A DNA stretch of 64,000 nucleotides from JAJRAG01 sp050010535 (GTDB taxonomy: Archaea; Thermoplasmatota; Thermoplasmata; Methanomassiliicoccales; JACIVX01), in contig JBEKKT010000019.1 of NCBI GenBank assembly GCA_050010535.1, positions 1 to 64,000 of the forward strand, read 5' to 3'. The notes below the pieces were generated by a model. It was not told where the DNA came from. It ran no database searches and saw only the letters and a program-made list of their open reading frames with translations. Both the position numbers and the translations under genes were made by a program. How positions within the stretch are numbered: position 1 is the first letter of the stretch; each line of letters opens with the position of its first letter. This document shows positions 1 to 9,182 of the stretch, piece after piece.

Positions 1-447
1 GCCAGAGCAGATGCCAAACTTCCTCGACCGGTCCAAGGCCACGTCCCCGAAAGTCACCGGGGTGATCCCGAGGTCGAGGAACCTCTCGAACACTCGAAGG
101 CTCAAGTGGACGAGCGCTCCGTTGTCGAGCTCCGCGGCAACGCTCGGGGGGATCGATGCCCCGCATATCCCCTTCGAGGTCAGGGTCTTCATCACCTTCG
201 CGTTGAGGTCGCGCACATCCTGCATGACCTTTCGGAGCCCCTCCAGTTGTCGGTCCTCGAAGAAACCACGTTGCAGCTGATACTTGTCTGCGATCACGTG
301 GCCATACGACCCAGCGCCGTGGACCAGCATTACCTGTTTGCTCGACCTTGCTATCTCGCTGGCAAGCCTCGAGACGTTCGCTCTTCTGTAAGTCCTGAGT
401 CGGGACTTGTCTGTAATGACGCTCCCGCCCAGCTTAATGAGGATCAT
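1..447 (-). CDS. Isopentenyl phosphate kinase, C-terminus cut by window edge
   Basis: The first 149 codons of a minus-strand gene whose 3' part lies outside the window. The protein opens with MILIKLGGSVITDKS, the glycine-rich phosphate loop of the amino-acid-kinase fold, and has HGAGSYGH at residues 43-50, the glycine/histidine stretch typical of archaeal isopentenyl phosphate kinase. That enzyme phosphorylates isopentenyl phosphate to IPP with ATP, the last step of the archaeal mevalonate pathway that feeds ether-lipid synthesis. An archaeal TATA element (TTTTTTATAC on the minus strand, about 478-487) lies 31-40 bases upstream of the ATG, consistent with a very short leader. Another amino-acid-kinase member is possible, but the N-terminal motif pair favours IPK. 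Confidence 0.85.
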   Translation of the reverse strand, partial: MILIKLGGSVITDKSRLRTYRRANVSRLASEIARSSKQVMLVHGAGSYGHVIADKYQLQRGFFEDRQLEGLRKVMQDVRDLNAKVMKTLTSKGICGASIPPSVAAELDNGALVHLSLRVFERFLDLGITPVTFGDVALDRSRKFGICSG

Positions 448-604
448 CTCGACCAGTCTGAAAATGCGGTGAAGCGTATAAAAAAGTTCCCAGATTGCTA
501 GGGCGCTCGAATGCGAACGTGTTGTGGGCCTGATGAGGGAGCATGTTGATTCTGCCTGAGGACACAGACAACCGTCCTCTATTTTTGCTGAGGTACCGTC
601 TGGC

Positions 605-1453
605 TTACTTAAGTTTGCTTCCACATCGCCTACAGAACGCGTCGCTCTCGTCGACTTCCAGTTCACAGGAAGGGCACTTCGGCACCCTGACGACTTCAGC
701 CCCGCACTTCCTACAGAAGTTGTCGCCTTCGTCAATAGACTGGCCGCAGCTTCCGCAGGCTGCCTCCTTGGACAGTCGAATAGGAGGTGCCGCGGGCTCT
801 TCTCTATTGAGCTCTGGCAACTTTGCCTCGGCCTGGGGAGTGATATTCTGTCCCTCCGCCGTCTTCTTTGCTCTGAGGGCTTGTTTCAAGGCCTCAGTGT
901 ATTCGGTCCTGTCATAGCACTCCCTCGCCACAGCAAGGGTCTTCTCCGCCTCGACGACGCCGATCCCTTGCAACGCAGCTGCCTCTATGCACATCCTAGC
1001 GGTCTCGATCATGAACTTCGATTCAAGGTAGTTCTGCGGCAGCTTCTTGATCTCCTTGAGAGGAGGAGACTGATCCGCCTCGGGCTCGGGCGCTGAGCGT
1101 GCGGCGATTCCCTCGAGGGTATCGGTCTTTTCTTCCGCCCTCGTCTGTCTGAGGACGGTACGTGCTTCCTCCGCCAGCTCCTTGCACATCAGATAGTCAC
1201 GCCGTTGATATGCCGCCTCTGACTTTACGAGCAATAGATCCGCCTCTTTCGTGTCTCGTCCCTGGTCTTTGAGAGCTCTTGATACAGCCTGCGTCGTCGT
1301 AAGGGTGTTGTAAGCGTCGTCCCGCACCAAAGCCACGTCGACCTTCTCCTTTCTTCTGGACTTCATGTATCTCATCTCTAGGTAGAGAACTATCGCGAAG
1401 ACCGCAATTCCAACGGCAAGGATGGCTGCTGTCATTTCGAGCGAGAGAGCCAT
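605..1453 (-). CDS. Membrane-anchored protein with two C-terminal zinc ribbons
   Basis: A protein of about 280 residues with one hydrophobic N-terminal segment (about residues 5-25) followed by a basic stretch, so the bulk should be cytoplasmic. The middle is helical and charged, with two TPR-like stretches of paired helices. The C-terminus carries two four-cysteine zinc ribbons, CGSC...CRKCG and CPSC...CRRCG. A GTG at 1462 is an alternative start; I chose the ATG at 1453. The TATA box (1492-1499) predicts a start of transcription near 1468. The function is unknown. The zinc-ribbon plus membrane-anchor design resembles the surface protein ending at 3519 and suggests an adaptor role, which is inference. 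Confidence 0.8.
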   Translation of the reverse strand: MALSLEMTAAILAVGIAVFAIVLYLEMRYMKSRRKEKVDVALVRDDAYNTLTTTQAVSRALKDQGRDTKEADLLLVKSEAAYQRRDYLMCKELAEEARTVLRQTRAEEKTDTLEGIAARSAPEPEADQSPPLKEIKKLPQNYLESKFMIETARMCIEAAALQGIGVVEAEKTLAVARECYDRTEYTEALKQALRAKKTAEGQNITPQAEAKLPELNREEPAAPPIRLSKEAACGSCGQSIDEGDNFCRKCGAEVVRVPKCPSCELEVDESDAFCRRCGSKLK

Positions 1454-1499
1454 TGGCGGCACCGATTTCTGGCTTCAATACTGACAATCCCGTTTAAAA

Positions 1500-1924
1500 G
1501 TCTTGTCATTCGATTGAGACTTCGTGATAATACTGGCGGATCAAAGTGCTAGGTCGAAACCCTTGGGAATCCCTCGATAATTGAAAGGAAGAATAGGAGT
1601 GGTCGCATTTGAATCACTCTGGTTAGTTTTCGGTCGCACTGGTCTCGACTCTCAAAGGATCCGACTCCTGGACGTTAGGATGGGTTCTGTGGGCAGGACG
1701 AATAGGAATAGGGATTCTACCGCTTTCTTCATTGCCATTTCGGTCGCATGCGTTTTCCTTGGGAGCATCGCATCCTGTGCAATTGCCTAGGACAGCGATT
1801 TTGCCCCGATCGGTCTCTAGAAGGTGGACAACTTAGCCGCTACCGGGTCTGCAGTCCGCAGAAACAATATTCATGCCGGACGAGTAGTTGGACGTCCAGT
1901 GGTCAAAAGAAATCAGAGTGGGAA
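1500..1924. other. Intergenic stretch without a convincing gene
   Basis: Between the zinc-ribbon gene and the 5S rRNA there are only short overlapping ORFs. One plus-strand reading of 69 codons (1581-1790) ends in a hydrophobic segment, but it has no clear promoter or ribosome site and its codon pattern is poor. I see no RNA gene here. The T-rich stretch on the minus strand just below the 5S 3' end (TTTCTTTTG, about 1905-1913) could serve as the 5S terminator. Confidence 0.5.
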
Positions 1925-2047
1925 TGGCTGACAGCGATCCAAGCTTCCCGTGGGCTCGCGCACCACAGTACCACAGGGAACGCGGGCGGGCTTAACTGCC
2001 GGGTTCGAATGAGACCGGGTGTATCCCCGCCGCTATGGCCGTCATAC
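1925..2047 (-). rRNA. rrf: 5S ribosomal RNA, isolated
   Basis: The minus strand contains the conserved 5S core: GGCCATAGCGG near the 5' end, CATTCGAACCCGGCAGTTAAGC in loop B/C, and GGTACTG...GTGCGCGAGCC further on. The ends TGACGGC (2044-2038) and GCTGTCA (1935-1929) pair as helix I, giving about 116 nt between the paired ends; exact termini may lie a few bases outside. No 16S or 23S gene is near. A TATA box at 2080-2087 sits at the right distance for an independent transcript. A stand-alone 5S gene is known for Thermoplasma-type archaea. The overlapping ORFs on both strands are therefore artefacts. Confidence 0.93.
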
Positions 2048-2079
2048 CATTCGCGTATCCCGGCCAAAGTCGATGCCTC

Positions 2080-2087
2080 TATAAATA
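2080..2087 (-). promoter_or_regulatory. TATA box of the 5S rRNA gene
   Basis: TATTTATA on the minus strand, about 36 bases upstream of the helix-I 5' end and roughly 27 bases from a start near 2056-2050, the spacing expected for archaeal TBP/TFB promoters. Confidence 0.7.
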
Positions 2088-2128
2088 TGTTGTTCTCGGA
2101 CGATTGCACCCTAGGTTCAAGGTCACCA

Positions 2129-2632
2129 TCATGCGCTGGCAGGATAGCCAGCAATTGAAATATCGTCTTGCTCCTCCATCGTGACTGAGTTCTTTTCAAG
2201 GAACGCAAGCTCCCGAGTGCTGAAGGCCCTTGGATCTATCGTCGTAACAAGCGTCCCTCTGTTCATCGACACAGCTTCGTAGATGTAATTCACGAATCTG
2301 AGCACTTTGTCGAAATCATTCTGCATGACAAGGTATTCCAATCCATCCAGAATGATCACGGCCTTCGGACTGTTCTCAAAGAACCTTATCAGGCTATCGG
2401 TGAGGATACCTACGTTCTGGGGATTCACGTTCCTCACACCGACTGAATTGGACAGCCAGAGAACCTCCTCCTTCGAGATCCCAAAGTCTTCCTTCAGTTG
2501 GTCCGGATGCAGCCGCGTGACGCAGAGGACAGTGCTCCCGGCTTTCACGAAATCCTTATGGAAACGGAATATTCTGTCGGGTTTCCTTGCCTTGAAAATG
2601 TACATGTACCCGGGCCGCAGCTCAACCGACAT
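2129..2632 (-). CDS. DUF835 domain protein
   Basis: 167 residues matching the archaeal DUF835 pattern throughout: an N-terminal GYMYIFKARKPDR strand, a central LWLSNSVG segment and the hallmark VIILDGLEYLVMQNDF followed by a DPRAFS motif and LE near the C-terminus. DUF835 resembles a degenerate P-loop/RecA-like fold and is often attached to sensor domains in Thermoplasmatota and Methanomicrobia; here it stands alone. No catalytic activity is established. A TATA-like ATATTATAAC at 2671-2680 lies about 40 bases upstream of the start. The 3' end approaches the 5S promoter, so the 5S and this gene are tandem on the minus strand. Confidence 0.85.
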   Translation of the reverse strand: MSVELRPGYMYIFKARKPDRIFRFHKDFVKAGSTVLCVTRLHPDQLKEDFGISKEEVLWLSNSVGVRNVNPQNVGILTDSLIRFFENSPKAVIILDGLEYLVMQNDFDKVLRFVNYIYEAVSMNRGTLVTTIDPRAFSTRELAFLEKNSVTMEEQDDISIAGYPASA

Positions 2633-2726
2633 CCATCACCTCTATCCCTCTGGCCAGCTACCAGGCATGTGTTATAATATTAGTAGCAGTTCCCGTGACT
2701 TAACTCCTTTGGTCGTCTCTCTCAAA

Positions 2727-3458
2727 TCATGCGAGCGCGATAATGATAAAGGCAAGCACAGATCCAACCGCCATGGAGATGACGTTGTTTCCCAGTTTGG
2801 AGACCAACTTCCTGCGTTCTAGCGTAGCGCCGATTACGCTGTCTACCATGCAGCCGAGAAGACCGACCATCGTTGGGATGAATATGTTGAGGTTAGGAAT
2901 CCTGCCCGGCAGCATTATCAGCCAACCTAACAGGGACGCGAAAAACGATGCGAACGCTGCTGCGAACGTTCCAAGCCAGGACACGCCGCCATCGGTTCCC
3001 GGCTCCACCCTCTCGAAGGTCGTAATGAGATAAGTCCTCGCGCTGAGCACGCCAAGCTCGCTAGCGGTAGTGTCCGCCGCAGCGACGCTGATTGCGGTCA
3101 GATACACTAGGCTGGACGCAAAATCGGCTTGAGTACCAGCGAGCCAAGAAGCGATGGCGATGATGGCAGGGACAAGACCGTTGGCCAGTACATTCCTGTA
3201 TGTCCGCTCACCTTTACTCCCCTCCTGAAGCCCCCTACTGACCTTCTCTTGCAGCTTGTATCTCGTCACAGCGAATCCTAGCAAGGTGAACACGATTAGC
3301 AGCACTAGCCAGCCTATCGACCCGAACCATCCTATGACGACCCCCACCGCAAAGGAGGCGGCGCTGCCGCTGACCGTGAGGAGCTTGAGTTTGAGAGCTA
3401 GGATTGAGAGTATAGCGCAAAGAGCCAGGATTACACCCAGGTTCTCTAGCGGGGACAT
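2727..3458 (-). CDS. DUF92 (TMEM19/VTE6-like) integral membrane protein
   Basis: 243 residues with about six hydrophobic segments and the DUF92 signatures ADTTASELGVLS (about residues 127-138) and PGTDGGVSWLGT (about 153-164). The family includes plant VTE6, a phytyl-phosphate kinase, and the fold is related to CTP-dependent polyprenol kinases. In an archaeon a role in salvage of a long isoprenoid phosphate, such as geranylgeranyl phosphate for lipids, is a plausible inference, and an isopentenyl phosphate kinase lies 2.3 kb away. No direct evidence for the substrate is visible. It is preceded by the giant surface protein on the same strand, 60 bases away. Confidence 0.85.
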   Translation of the reverse strand: MSPLENLGVILALCAILSILALKLKLLTVSGSAASFAVGVVIGWFGSIGWLVLLIVFTLLGFAVTRYKLQEKVSRGLQEGSKGERTYRNVLANGLVPAIIAIASWLAGTQADFASSLVYLTAISVAAADTTASELGVLSARTYLITTFERVEPGTDGGVSWLGTFAAAFASFFASLLGWLIMLPGRIPNLNIFIPTMVGLLGCMVDSVIGATLERRKLVSKLGNNVISMAVGSVLAFIIIALA

Positions 3459-3518
3459 TATGGGAGCATATGGGAAAATCGATATTAAAATAGGGACGGT
3501 ATCTGTTAATTTGCGCTC

Positions 3519-6500
3519 TCACTTCTCCGAGTTCTTGCCGTTCTGAATACTGGCTGTCTCTTGTTCTGATAAGCTCGATGACCCATTCTTATCGTGGGAA
3601 ATATCATGTGCGACCTGTTCCAGATCAGAGACGCTAGCATTGGTGAGATCGACGCCACACGAGGGGCATTTTTTCGAGTCTGCGGTAATTCTCTGATCGC
3701 AAATTGGACACTCGATCATCAAAGGCCCAGTTTTCTCGGAGGAACGCCGAAATCGGATGATTCGTGTAATAGACCATTGTTTCTTGAAAAGAGGCTGGGT
3801 CTTATCCTTAACGCCCCTCATACTCTCGAAGTTTCCGTCCCATTCTGCGAAAACAGCTCCGAAGTCCCTCCGTATCTCCTCGATCACCAGGAGCATCTTC
3901 TGTGGAATCTTTCCAGAGTATTTTCCGTGGAGGACGGCTGCAAGATAGACCCTGTCACCCTTCTCCACCAAGACTCTCTTGTCACCGAAATCCAATCTTT
4001 TAAGGGCTGTCGTCCCTTCGTCCTTGAAAGAGTCCTTCACGAAATCCTGAATCGCGACTAGCATGCTGCTAAGGACTTCGTCGTCCATTCCCGGTTTCAA
4101 GTGGCGCGTCTGGTGCGCTATGAGGCGGCCATCTTCGTAGATGATGAAAGCCTCATCAACAGTGGCGTAAACTCGGCGAAAGCCAACGAATAAGCCAGCG
4201 AGAATAGCAACTGCACCAACAAATCCTGCTGCCCAATATTCTGGAGGAATTGGTTTCTCGATGACTATCTCGAATTCGCCGGTCGTGAAGTTGTTTTGGC
4301 TGGGATCGAGGGCCACGATCCAGAAGCTGATTTTTCCACTTGAATTCTGAGAAGGGATTTGACCTTCGAACACATTTCCTGAGATCTTGGTCATTGGTGT
4401 AGAGTTCGTCTTGTCCCCATTTTTGAAATAGAGGAAAGCAGTAACCTGACCGGAATTGTCAGTCACGGTTGCCGAAACAGTAATTGGCTTGCCAACAACA
4501 GCGGTCTGGATAAATGTGACGTTGCTAATGACGGGGGAAATGGTGTCTGGCGGAATGACTGTGACGGTTATCTTCTTGGTGATTGTGCCAATTGCCAAGT
4601 CATCATCCCTCACCTCAAGGGTGACATTGTATACTCTGTTTTTGCTGAAGATGTGTACGAGAATAGGGTCTGAGGACCAGTTTTGCCAGTTTGTTCCATC
4701 GTCGAAGTTCCATCTATACATTAATAGAGGCACGTCGTGCGGTGTGTCCGTCGAGTGACTTGCATCGAATCTAACGACACCGTTGCCTACGGTTGTATTC
4801 GAGAAGTCCGCCGTCGGAGCGACATTCAATACGCTTATCCAGAGTCTTTTTTCTGTGTACCAGTCATCATCCCATACTCTGACAACGACCAAGTAGTTGC
4901 CTTTCTGCGGAAACGAGTGAGTGCTGAAATTCAAAGGGGAACTATAATCCACAACAAAGTCCCCTGAGAAAGAGAAGTTCCATTCATACCTCACTATCGG
5001 CTCCCAGCCAGGTTCTGCTCTAACGGTAAACATTATGATTTGATCTTCATTGAAGGATGTGAGGCCAGACGTAGCGTTTAGTCCCAAGATGATCGGTGAA
5101 TTCTCGTCGACTGTTATCTGCACCGCTTTCTGGGCTATCGCACCGTCGCTATCTCGGACAATCAATGTGACGGTGTAGTTACCATCATTCGCGTAGGTAT
5201 GGGACGAATTCTGGATCGTTGAGCTATTTCCATCACCGAAGTTCCAAGACCAGCTCACAAGAGGGTCAAGAACATAGTGAGCAGATGTATCGGTGAAGTT
5301 GACTTGTACGCCCTCCTTTGGATTGTTCGGGGCGTAGGTGAAATTCGCCACGGGGAGAATGTCCAACACACTTATCTCTTGCCAAGTCCTGTTAGATATG
5401 TGATCCTTATCCCAGACAGTCAGATTCACGCGGTACAAGCCAGAGAGATTGAATTTGTGCGTTATCGATGTTATGTTATTCGAAATTCCACCATCACCGA
5501 ACTCCCACCGCCGCCAGATTATCGGATCGTATCCTGGAACAGAAGTATCAGTGAATGTGATGGAACCTCCTTCCTTGATTGTCGAAGAGGAGTTCGTGAA
5601 TGAGGCCGCTGGTCTTGTGTCAGCGATGTCGATTCCCTTGTTTGTAGTGTTGATCGTGCCTTCGGTGTCGGTTACTCTGAGAGCCACCTGGTAATGTCCC
5701 CATTGAACATACGTGTGAATCGGATTCCGATTATTACTGAATTTTGAGTCCCCAAAGCTCCAGTTCCAGCTCTCAATGGGATGAAGGGGGTAACTAGACA
5801 AATCGATGAACGAGACAGGCTGCCCTTCGATCGGGGATGATGGAGACCAGGTGAAATTGGCCACCGGATATGTCTTAAGGATTGTAATTGTGAGATTGCT
5901 CCAGTTCGACAGACCACCCCTGTCTGTCACCTCAAGCGAGACTTCATAAACGCCTGGTTTAAGGAAGCTGTGTGTCACCGATTCTCCCGTTGCGTTATCG
6001 GTTAAGTTGAATGTCCAAGAATATTGAAGAGAGCTCCGATCGGAGTAGGAATCGTTGCTGCCACTTCCGCTAAAGGTGATGTTCACTCCTTCTTTTTCCG
6101 TGTACTTCGAAGCGCTTGCATGGGCTACGGGGGCAAGGTTGTTCTGGAACCAGAGACTGAGAGAGAATGAGCTCCCTGATGAGGATGCGAAGTCCGCACG
6201 TCCATCTCCGTTGATGTCCTGAGCGATTAGATCATTCGCCATCCCTCCAGTGGTGAAGTTCATGTTGTTTGTGAAGACACCGCTTCCCCGGTCCAGATAC
6301 AAGGCGATTTCGGGAGGGTTTCGGTACGAGACGATGAGGTCCGAAATTCCGTCGTCGTTCAAGTCCGTTGATCTAACCTTTAACCCCGTTTGATGAAGGT
6401 TGATGTTATACGTCCAGGGTTCTCCATCGTAGAAACCGTAATCGGGCTGGAGGAATACGTACGCCTTTGACGAATCGTTCGTCGCGCAAATATCCGATCT

Positions 6501-8501
6501 TCCGTCGCCATTGAAGTCACCAACAGCCATCGACGTCAAGATTGATTTCGACCCAGCAGTGAGATTCACATCTGGGAACTGAGAGTAGTAGTGGCCGACT
6601 CCCCCCGAAGAAGAGCGGAAGAATAATTGAATCGTAGAGCTTCCTTCGGTGAGCGCCGCAATATCTCCGTTCGTTCCGTCTCCATTGAAATCCCCGATGT
6701 AGACCTCGGTGACGTTACCGGTCAGTCCGGTTTGAAGCGTCTCGCTTAGGGAAGGGCTGAAGTATGGTTGTGTTTCATTGTTGTAAAGTACGACTATGCC
6801 GCCCTTGCAACCAACTACGATATCGTCCACTGGCAATTGCTGGACTCGTCCAGTGACGATGCTGGAAGGATATGTCAACGAGAGTGTGACGTTAAGGGAG
6901 GGGAAGCGCTGTGTGTAGATCCCGCTAGATCCCATATAAATGCTCACGGAATTCGACTGAGTGTTGGCAACCACAAGATCGTCACTCGTCCCGGGGTCAA
7001 ACGCTCCGAAGTCAACGCCGGATGGATCGTTCTGAGTCGCCAATTTGTTATTCCTATCTGAACCCAGCTCAAAGATAAGTACATCGTTCGTCGAAGGTGA
7101 TGTGGCGGCGATGGAGCACTTTCCGGTTTCAAAAGAGCCTGAAGCTAGACCGCTGGGAGGAGTGTAAGGTGCTATGAAATTCATATTTGCGTTGCCAATC
7201 TTGCCGGAGGAAGGGAAGAACTGTTCGATGGTCTCTTCCCCATTTGTCTCTCCTCTCGCAAGCACCAGAACGTCGCCGATTGTGGGGAAGGAACTTGCGA
7301 TCAGGACCTTGACTACTCCCAGATTCACAGGGAATGTGTAATTTGGTTTCGAGTACCAGTTGTAGCTTGGGGACTCGAAGAACACTGACGCGTTGTTTCC
7401 GGCGCTCGATAAAGCGACCAAGTCTGTCGCGGCGTCCCCATTGATTTTGCCAAGAGCGATCGATGACAGACCAGAATAAGTCTGAATCAACTTGTTCGGT
7501 ACCGATGGTAGCCCGCTTCCGGTGTTGTAATATAAATGAATCTTTGAGAGTGAGGACTCTGCCACCGCCAGATCTACCCTTCCATTGCCCGCGATGTCAG
7601 CCGTCTGGATGTCGACAATCGGTCCCACGACGGTTATTGTGGTACTATTTGACCAAGGATCCGTGGCGATGAGTGGCTGTTCTATCCAAACAACATCAGA
7701 ACCGTTCTTGTTCCCAACTATTAGGTCGGTCCTTCCGTCACCGTTTATGTCACCCTTTGCGAGCAATCTGCTGTTCGTGAGTCCGGGGATGCTTATGTCC
7801 GTCGAATTGGAGAGACTCCCGAACGGATAGCGCCAAATGGTCACGTGGTCATCGGCGGTCGAAGGGTTGCCACTGCAGACAACGGCAACGTCGTTGTGTG
7901 AAGTACCACCAAAGTGTCCGACGAGAAGTTCGTACGGGTCACTGCCATAAAGATCCTTCGTGGTTGACTTTGTCGGGTCAAACTTGTTGACCTGATATAA
8001 AATAGTAATCTGTGGGGAGGAAGAAGATGACAGGTGACTCACAACTATGTCGTCCTTGCCATCACCCAGGTCTCCTATCGCTATGTTTCTGGGATCTTTC
8101 ATTGTTGTTGAACAATTGATTCTCCAGGCGGTTGTACTGAATCCGCCGTCAGTCGTGCCATTCAATATTGTTATGTAATCGTTAATGTTGCTGATGTTGC
8201 TGATCAGGGCTAGATCGGTGAGTCCATCCCCGTTAAGGTCTCCGAATGCGAAGTCCCTAGGCCACTGGTCAAATTTCGTCGCATTTGAGTAAGTATCAAA
8301 AACAATCCCCCTCTGGAATATGATGTTTGGGTCGTATTGGTGGGAAGGGCTGAAAAGTGAATTGCCAATCTGACTAGTCCCAGAGTTTGCGCCTTCAACA
8401 TTGTCACCTATTGGAATGGGCAATGAGAATGACACAAGTAGAAGAAACACGAGCAGACCCACCACGCCCATTTTCTTCATTGGAACCACGGTCGGCTGCA
8501 T
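3519..8501 (-). CDS. Giant surface protein: beta-propeller repeats, PKD domains, one TM helix, cytoplasmic domain and zinc ribbon
   Basis: About 1660 residues. An N-terminal signal peptide (basic MKKMG then a leucine/valine-rich core) is followed by about a dozen FG-GAP/VCBS-like repeats (residues about 60-790) with calcium-loop cores such as GDLNGDGLTDL and GDFNGDGRSDI. Six PKD-type domains follow (about 795-1330, cores like WNFGDG and VTLEV.D), then another Ig-like domain, a single transmembrane helix near 1420-1440 and a cytoplasmic segment. This begins DEAFIIYEDGRLIAHQTR and resembles a Roadblock/longin-like alpha-beta domain; it ends in a CPIC...CPSC zinc ribbon near 1600-1620. The many Asn-X-Ser/Thr sites suit archaeal N-glycosylation. 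Starts at 8510, 8501 and 8480 are possible; a TATA box at 8520-8528 favours 8501 or 8480. It is likely an adhesin or sensor linking outside to inside; the ligand is unknown. Confidence 0.85.
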   Translation of the reverse strand: MQPTVVPMKKMGVVGLLVFLLLVSFSLPIPIGDNVEGANSGTSQIGNSLFSPSHQYDPNIIFQRGIVFDTYSNATKFDQWPRDFAFGDLNGDGLTDLALISNISNINDYITILNGTTDGGFSTTAWRINCSTTMKDPRNIAIGDLGDGKDDIVVSHLSSSSSPQITILYQVNKFDPTKSTTKDLYGSDPYELLVGHFGGTSHNDVAVVCSGNPSTADDHVTIWRYPFGSLSNSTDISIPGLTNSRLLAKGDINGDGRTDLIVGNKNGSDVVWIEQPLIATDPWSNSTTITVVGPIVDIQTADIAGNGRVDLAVAESSLSKIHLYYNTGSGLPSVPNKLIQTYSGLSSIALGKINGDAATDLVALSSAGNNASVFFESPSYNWYSKPNYTFPVNLGVVKVLIASSFPTIGDVLVLARGETNGEETIEQFFPSSGKIGNANMNFIAPYTPPSGLASGSFETGKCSIAATSPSTNDVLIFELGSDRNNKLATQNDPSGVDFGAFDPGTSDDLVVANTQSNSVSIYMGSSGIYTQRFPSLNVTLSLTYPSSIVTGRVQQLPVDDIVVGCKGGIVVLYNNETQPYFSPSLSETLQTGLTGNVTEVYIGDFNGDGTNGDIAALTEGSSTIQLFFRSSSGGVGHYYSQFPDVNLTAGSKSILTSMAVGDFNGDGRSDICATNDSSKAYVFLQPDYGFYDGEPWTYNINLHQTGLKVRSTDLNDDGISDLIVSYRNPPEIALYLDRGSGVFTNNMNFTTGGMANDLIAQDINGDGRADFASSSGSSFSLSLWFQNNLAPVAHASASKYTEKEGVNITFSGSGSNDSYSDRSSLQYSWTFNLTDNATGESVTHSFLKPGVYEVSLEVTDRGGLSNWSNLTITILKTYPVANFTWSPSSPIEGQPVSFIDLSSYPLHPIESWNWSFGDSKFSNNRNPIHTYVQWGHYQVALRVTDTEGTINTTNKGIDIADTRPAASFTNSSSTIKEGGSITFTDTSVPGYDPIIWRRWEFGDGGISNNITSITHKFNLSGLYRVNLTVWDKDHISNRTWQEISVLDILPVANFTYAPNNPKEGVQVNFTDTSAHYVLDPLVSWSWNFGDGNSSTIQNSSHTYANDGNYTVTLIVRDSDGAIAQKAVQITVDENSPIILGLNATSGLTSFNEDQIIMFTVRAEPGWEPIVRYEWNFSFSGDFVVDYSSPLNFSTHSFPQKGNYLVVVRVWDDDWYTEKRLWISVLNVAPTADFSNTTVGNGVVRFDASHSTDTPHDVPLLMYRWNFDDGTNWQNWSSDPILVHIFSKNRVYNVTLEVRDDDLAIGTITKKITVTVIPPDTISPVISNVTFIQTAVVGKPITVSATVTDNSGQVTAFLYFKNGDKTNSTPMTKISGNVFEGQIPSQNSSGKISFWIVALDPSQNNFTTGEFEIVIEKPIPPEYWAAGFVGAVAILAGLFVGFRRVYATVDEAFIIYEDGRLIAHQTRHLKPGMDDEVLSSMLVAIQDFVKDSFKDEGTTALKRLDFGDKRVLVEKGDRVYLAAVLHGKYSGKIPQKMLLVIEEIRRDFGAVFAEWDGNFESMRGVKDKTQPLFKKQWSITRIIRFRRSSEKTGPLMIECPICDQRITADSKKCPSCGVDLTNASVSDLEQVAHDISHDKNGSSSLSEQETASIQNGKNSEK

Positions 8502-8705
8502 TACAAACATCCTATTCAGTATATAAATTTATTTAGGTCTGGACAATTATTATTGCGACTGGATTCTCGGTAGACCTTTGAAAAAGAGACTCTAGTTGAG
8601 TGAAGTGTCTCCGGACCATTATCACCAACCAGAATCTCCTCGAATAATCAGCAACGAGAATTTGAAAATAAACCGTATATACCCACGAACTTGTGATGAT
8701 TATCC

Positions 8706-9050
8706 ATGATGTTAGAAGGGATGGACTTCCAGATTCCTCGTTTGACCTGCGACGAGGATACGGGACGGATACTTTCCTTCATCTCGTTGCGTCCCAGCTG
8801 CGTGAGGGAGATCTCTAGGATGCTCGGTATCCCCATGGCAAGGTGCTATAGGCGCATTCGGGAGATGGAGGAAAGGAACCTAGTGAAAAGGGATGGAGAC
8901 AAGAGGGACGGAGCCGATGTGTACCGGTCGAACCTGCGGTTCTTCCGATTGATGATCGAAGGGGAGCACCTCTGTCAGGAGCTTGAGTTCGAGGATGGCA
9001 GCAGGAAGACCTTCGATCTCGATGTCGGACCGTTGATGGGAGAGGCCTGA
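8706..9050 (+). CDS. Winged-helix transcriptional regulator
   Basis: 114 residues. The middle (about residues 15-60) reads as a helix-turn-helix of the ArsR/HTH-20 type: REISRMLGIPMARCYRRIREMEERNLVKRDG, that is, helix, turn, recognition helix and wing. The short acidic C-terminal part does not look like a ligand domain I know. A TATA element (CGTATATACC, about 8671-8680) lies 27-35 bases upstream of the ATG, so the mRNA is probably leaderless. It diverges from the giant surface protein gene across about 200 bases and might regulate it, which is inference. Confidence 0.75.
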   Translation: MMLEGMDFQIPRLTCDEDTGRILSFISLRPSCVREISRMLGIPMARCYRRIREMEERNLVKRDGDKRDGADVYRSNLRFFRLMIEGEHLCQELEFEDGSRKTFDLDVGPLMGEA

Positions 9051-9182
9051 CGATACCCACGAAAAGTCGGCTTGAGACAGCTCCTGCACGATGTGCTTAG
9101 CAGGAAAAGCCATCATCCAGATTCATTCATCTAGTACGTTCGCCGAACTGTTAAATATGGCACTGCTAGTATAGAATGCCGC

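Noticed and set aside
1748..2208. Overlapping ORFs of 101-136 codons on both strands
   Set aside because: They overlie the 5S rRNA and its flanks; the RNA explains the conserved sequence and the protein readings have no family pattern.
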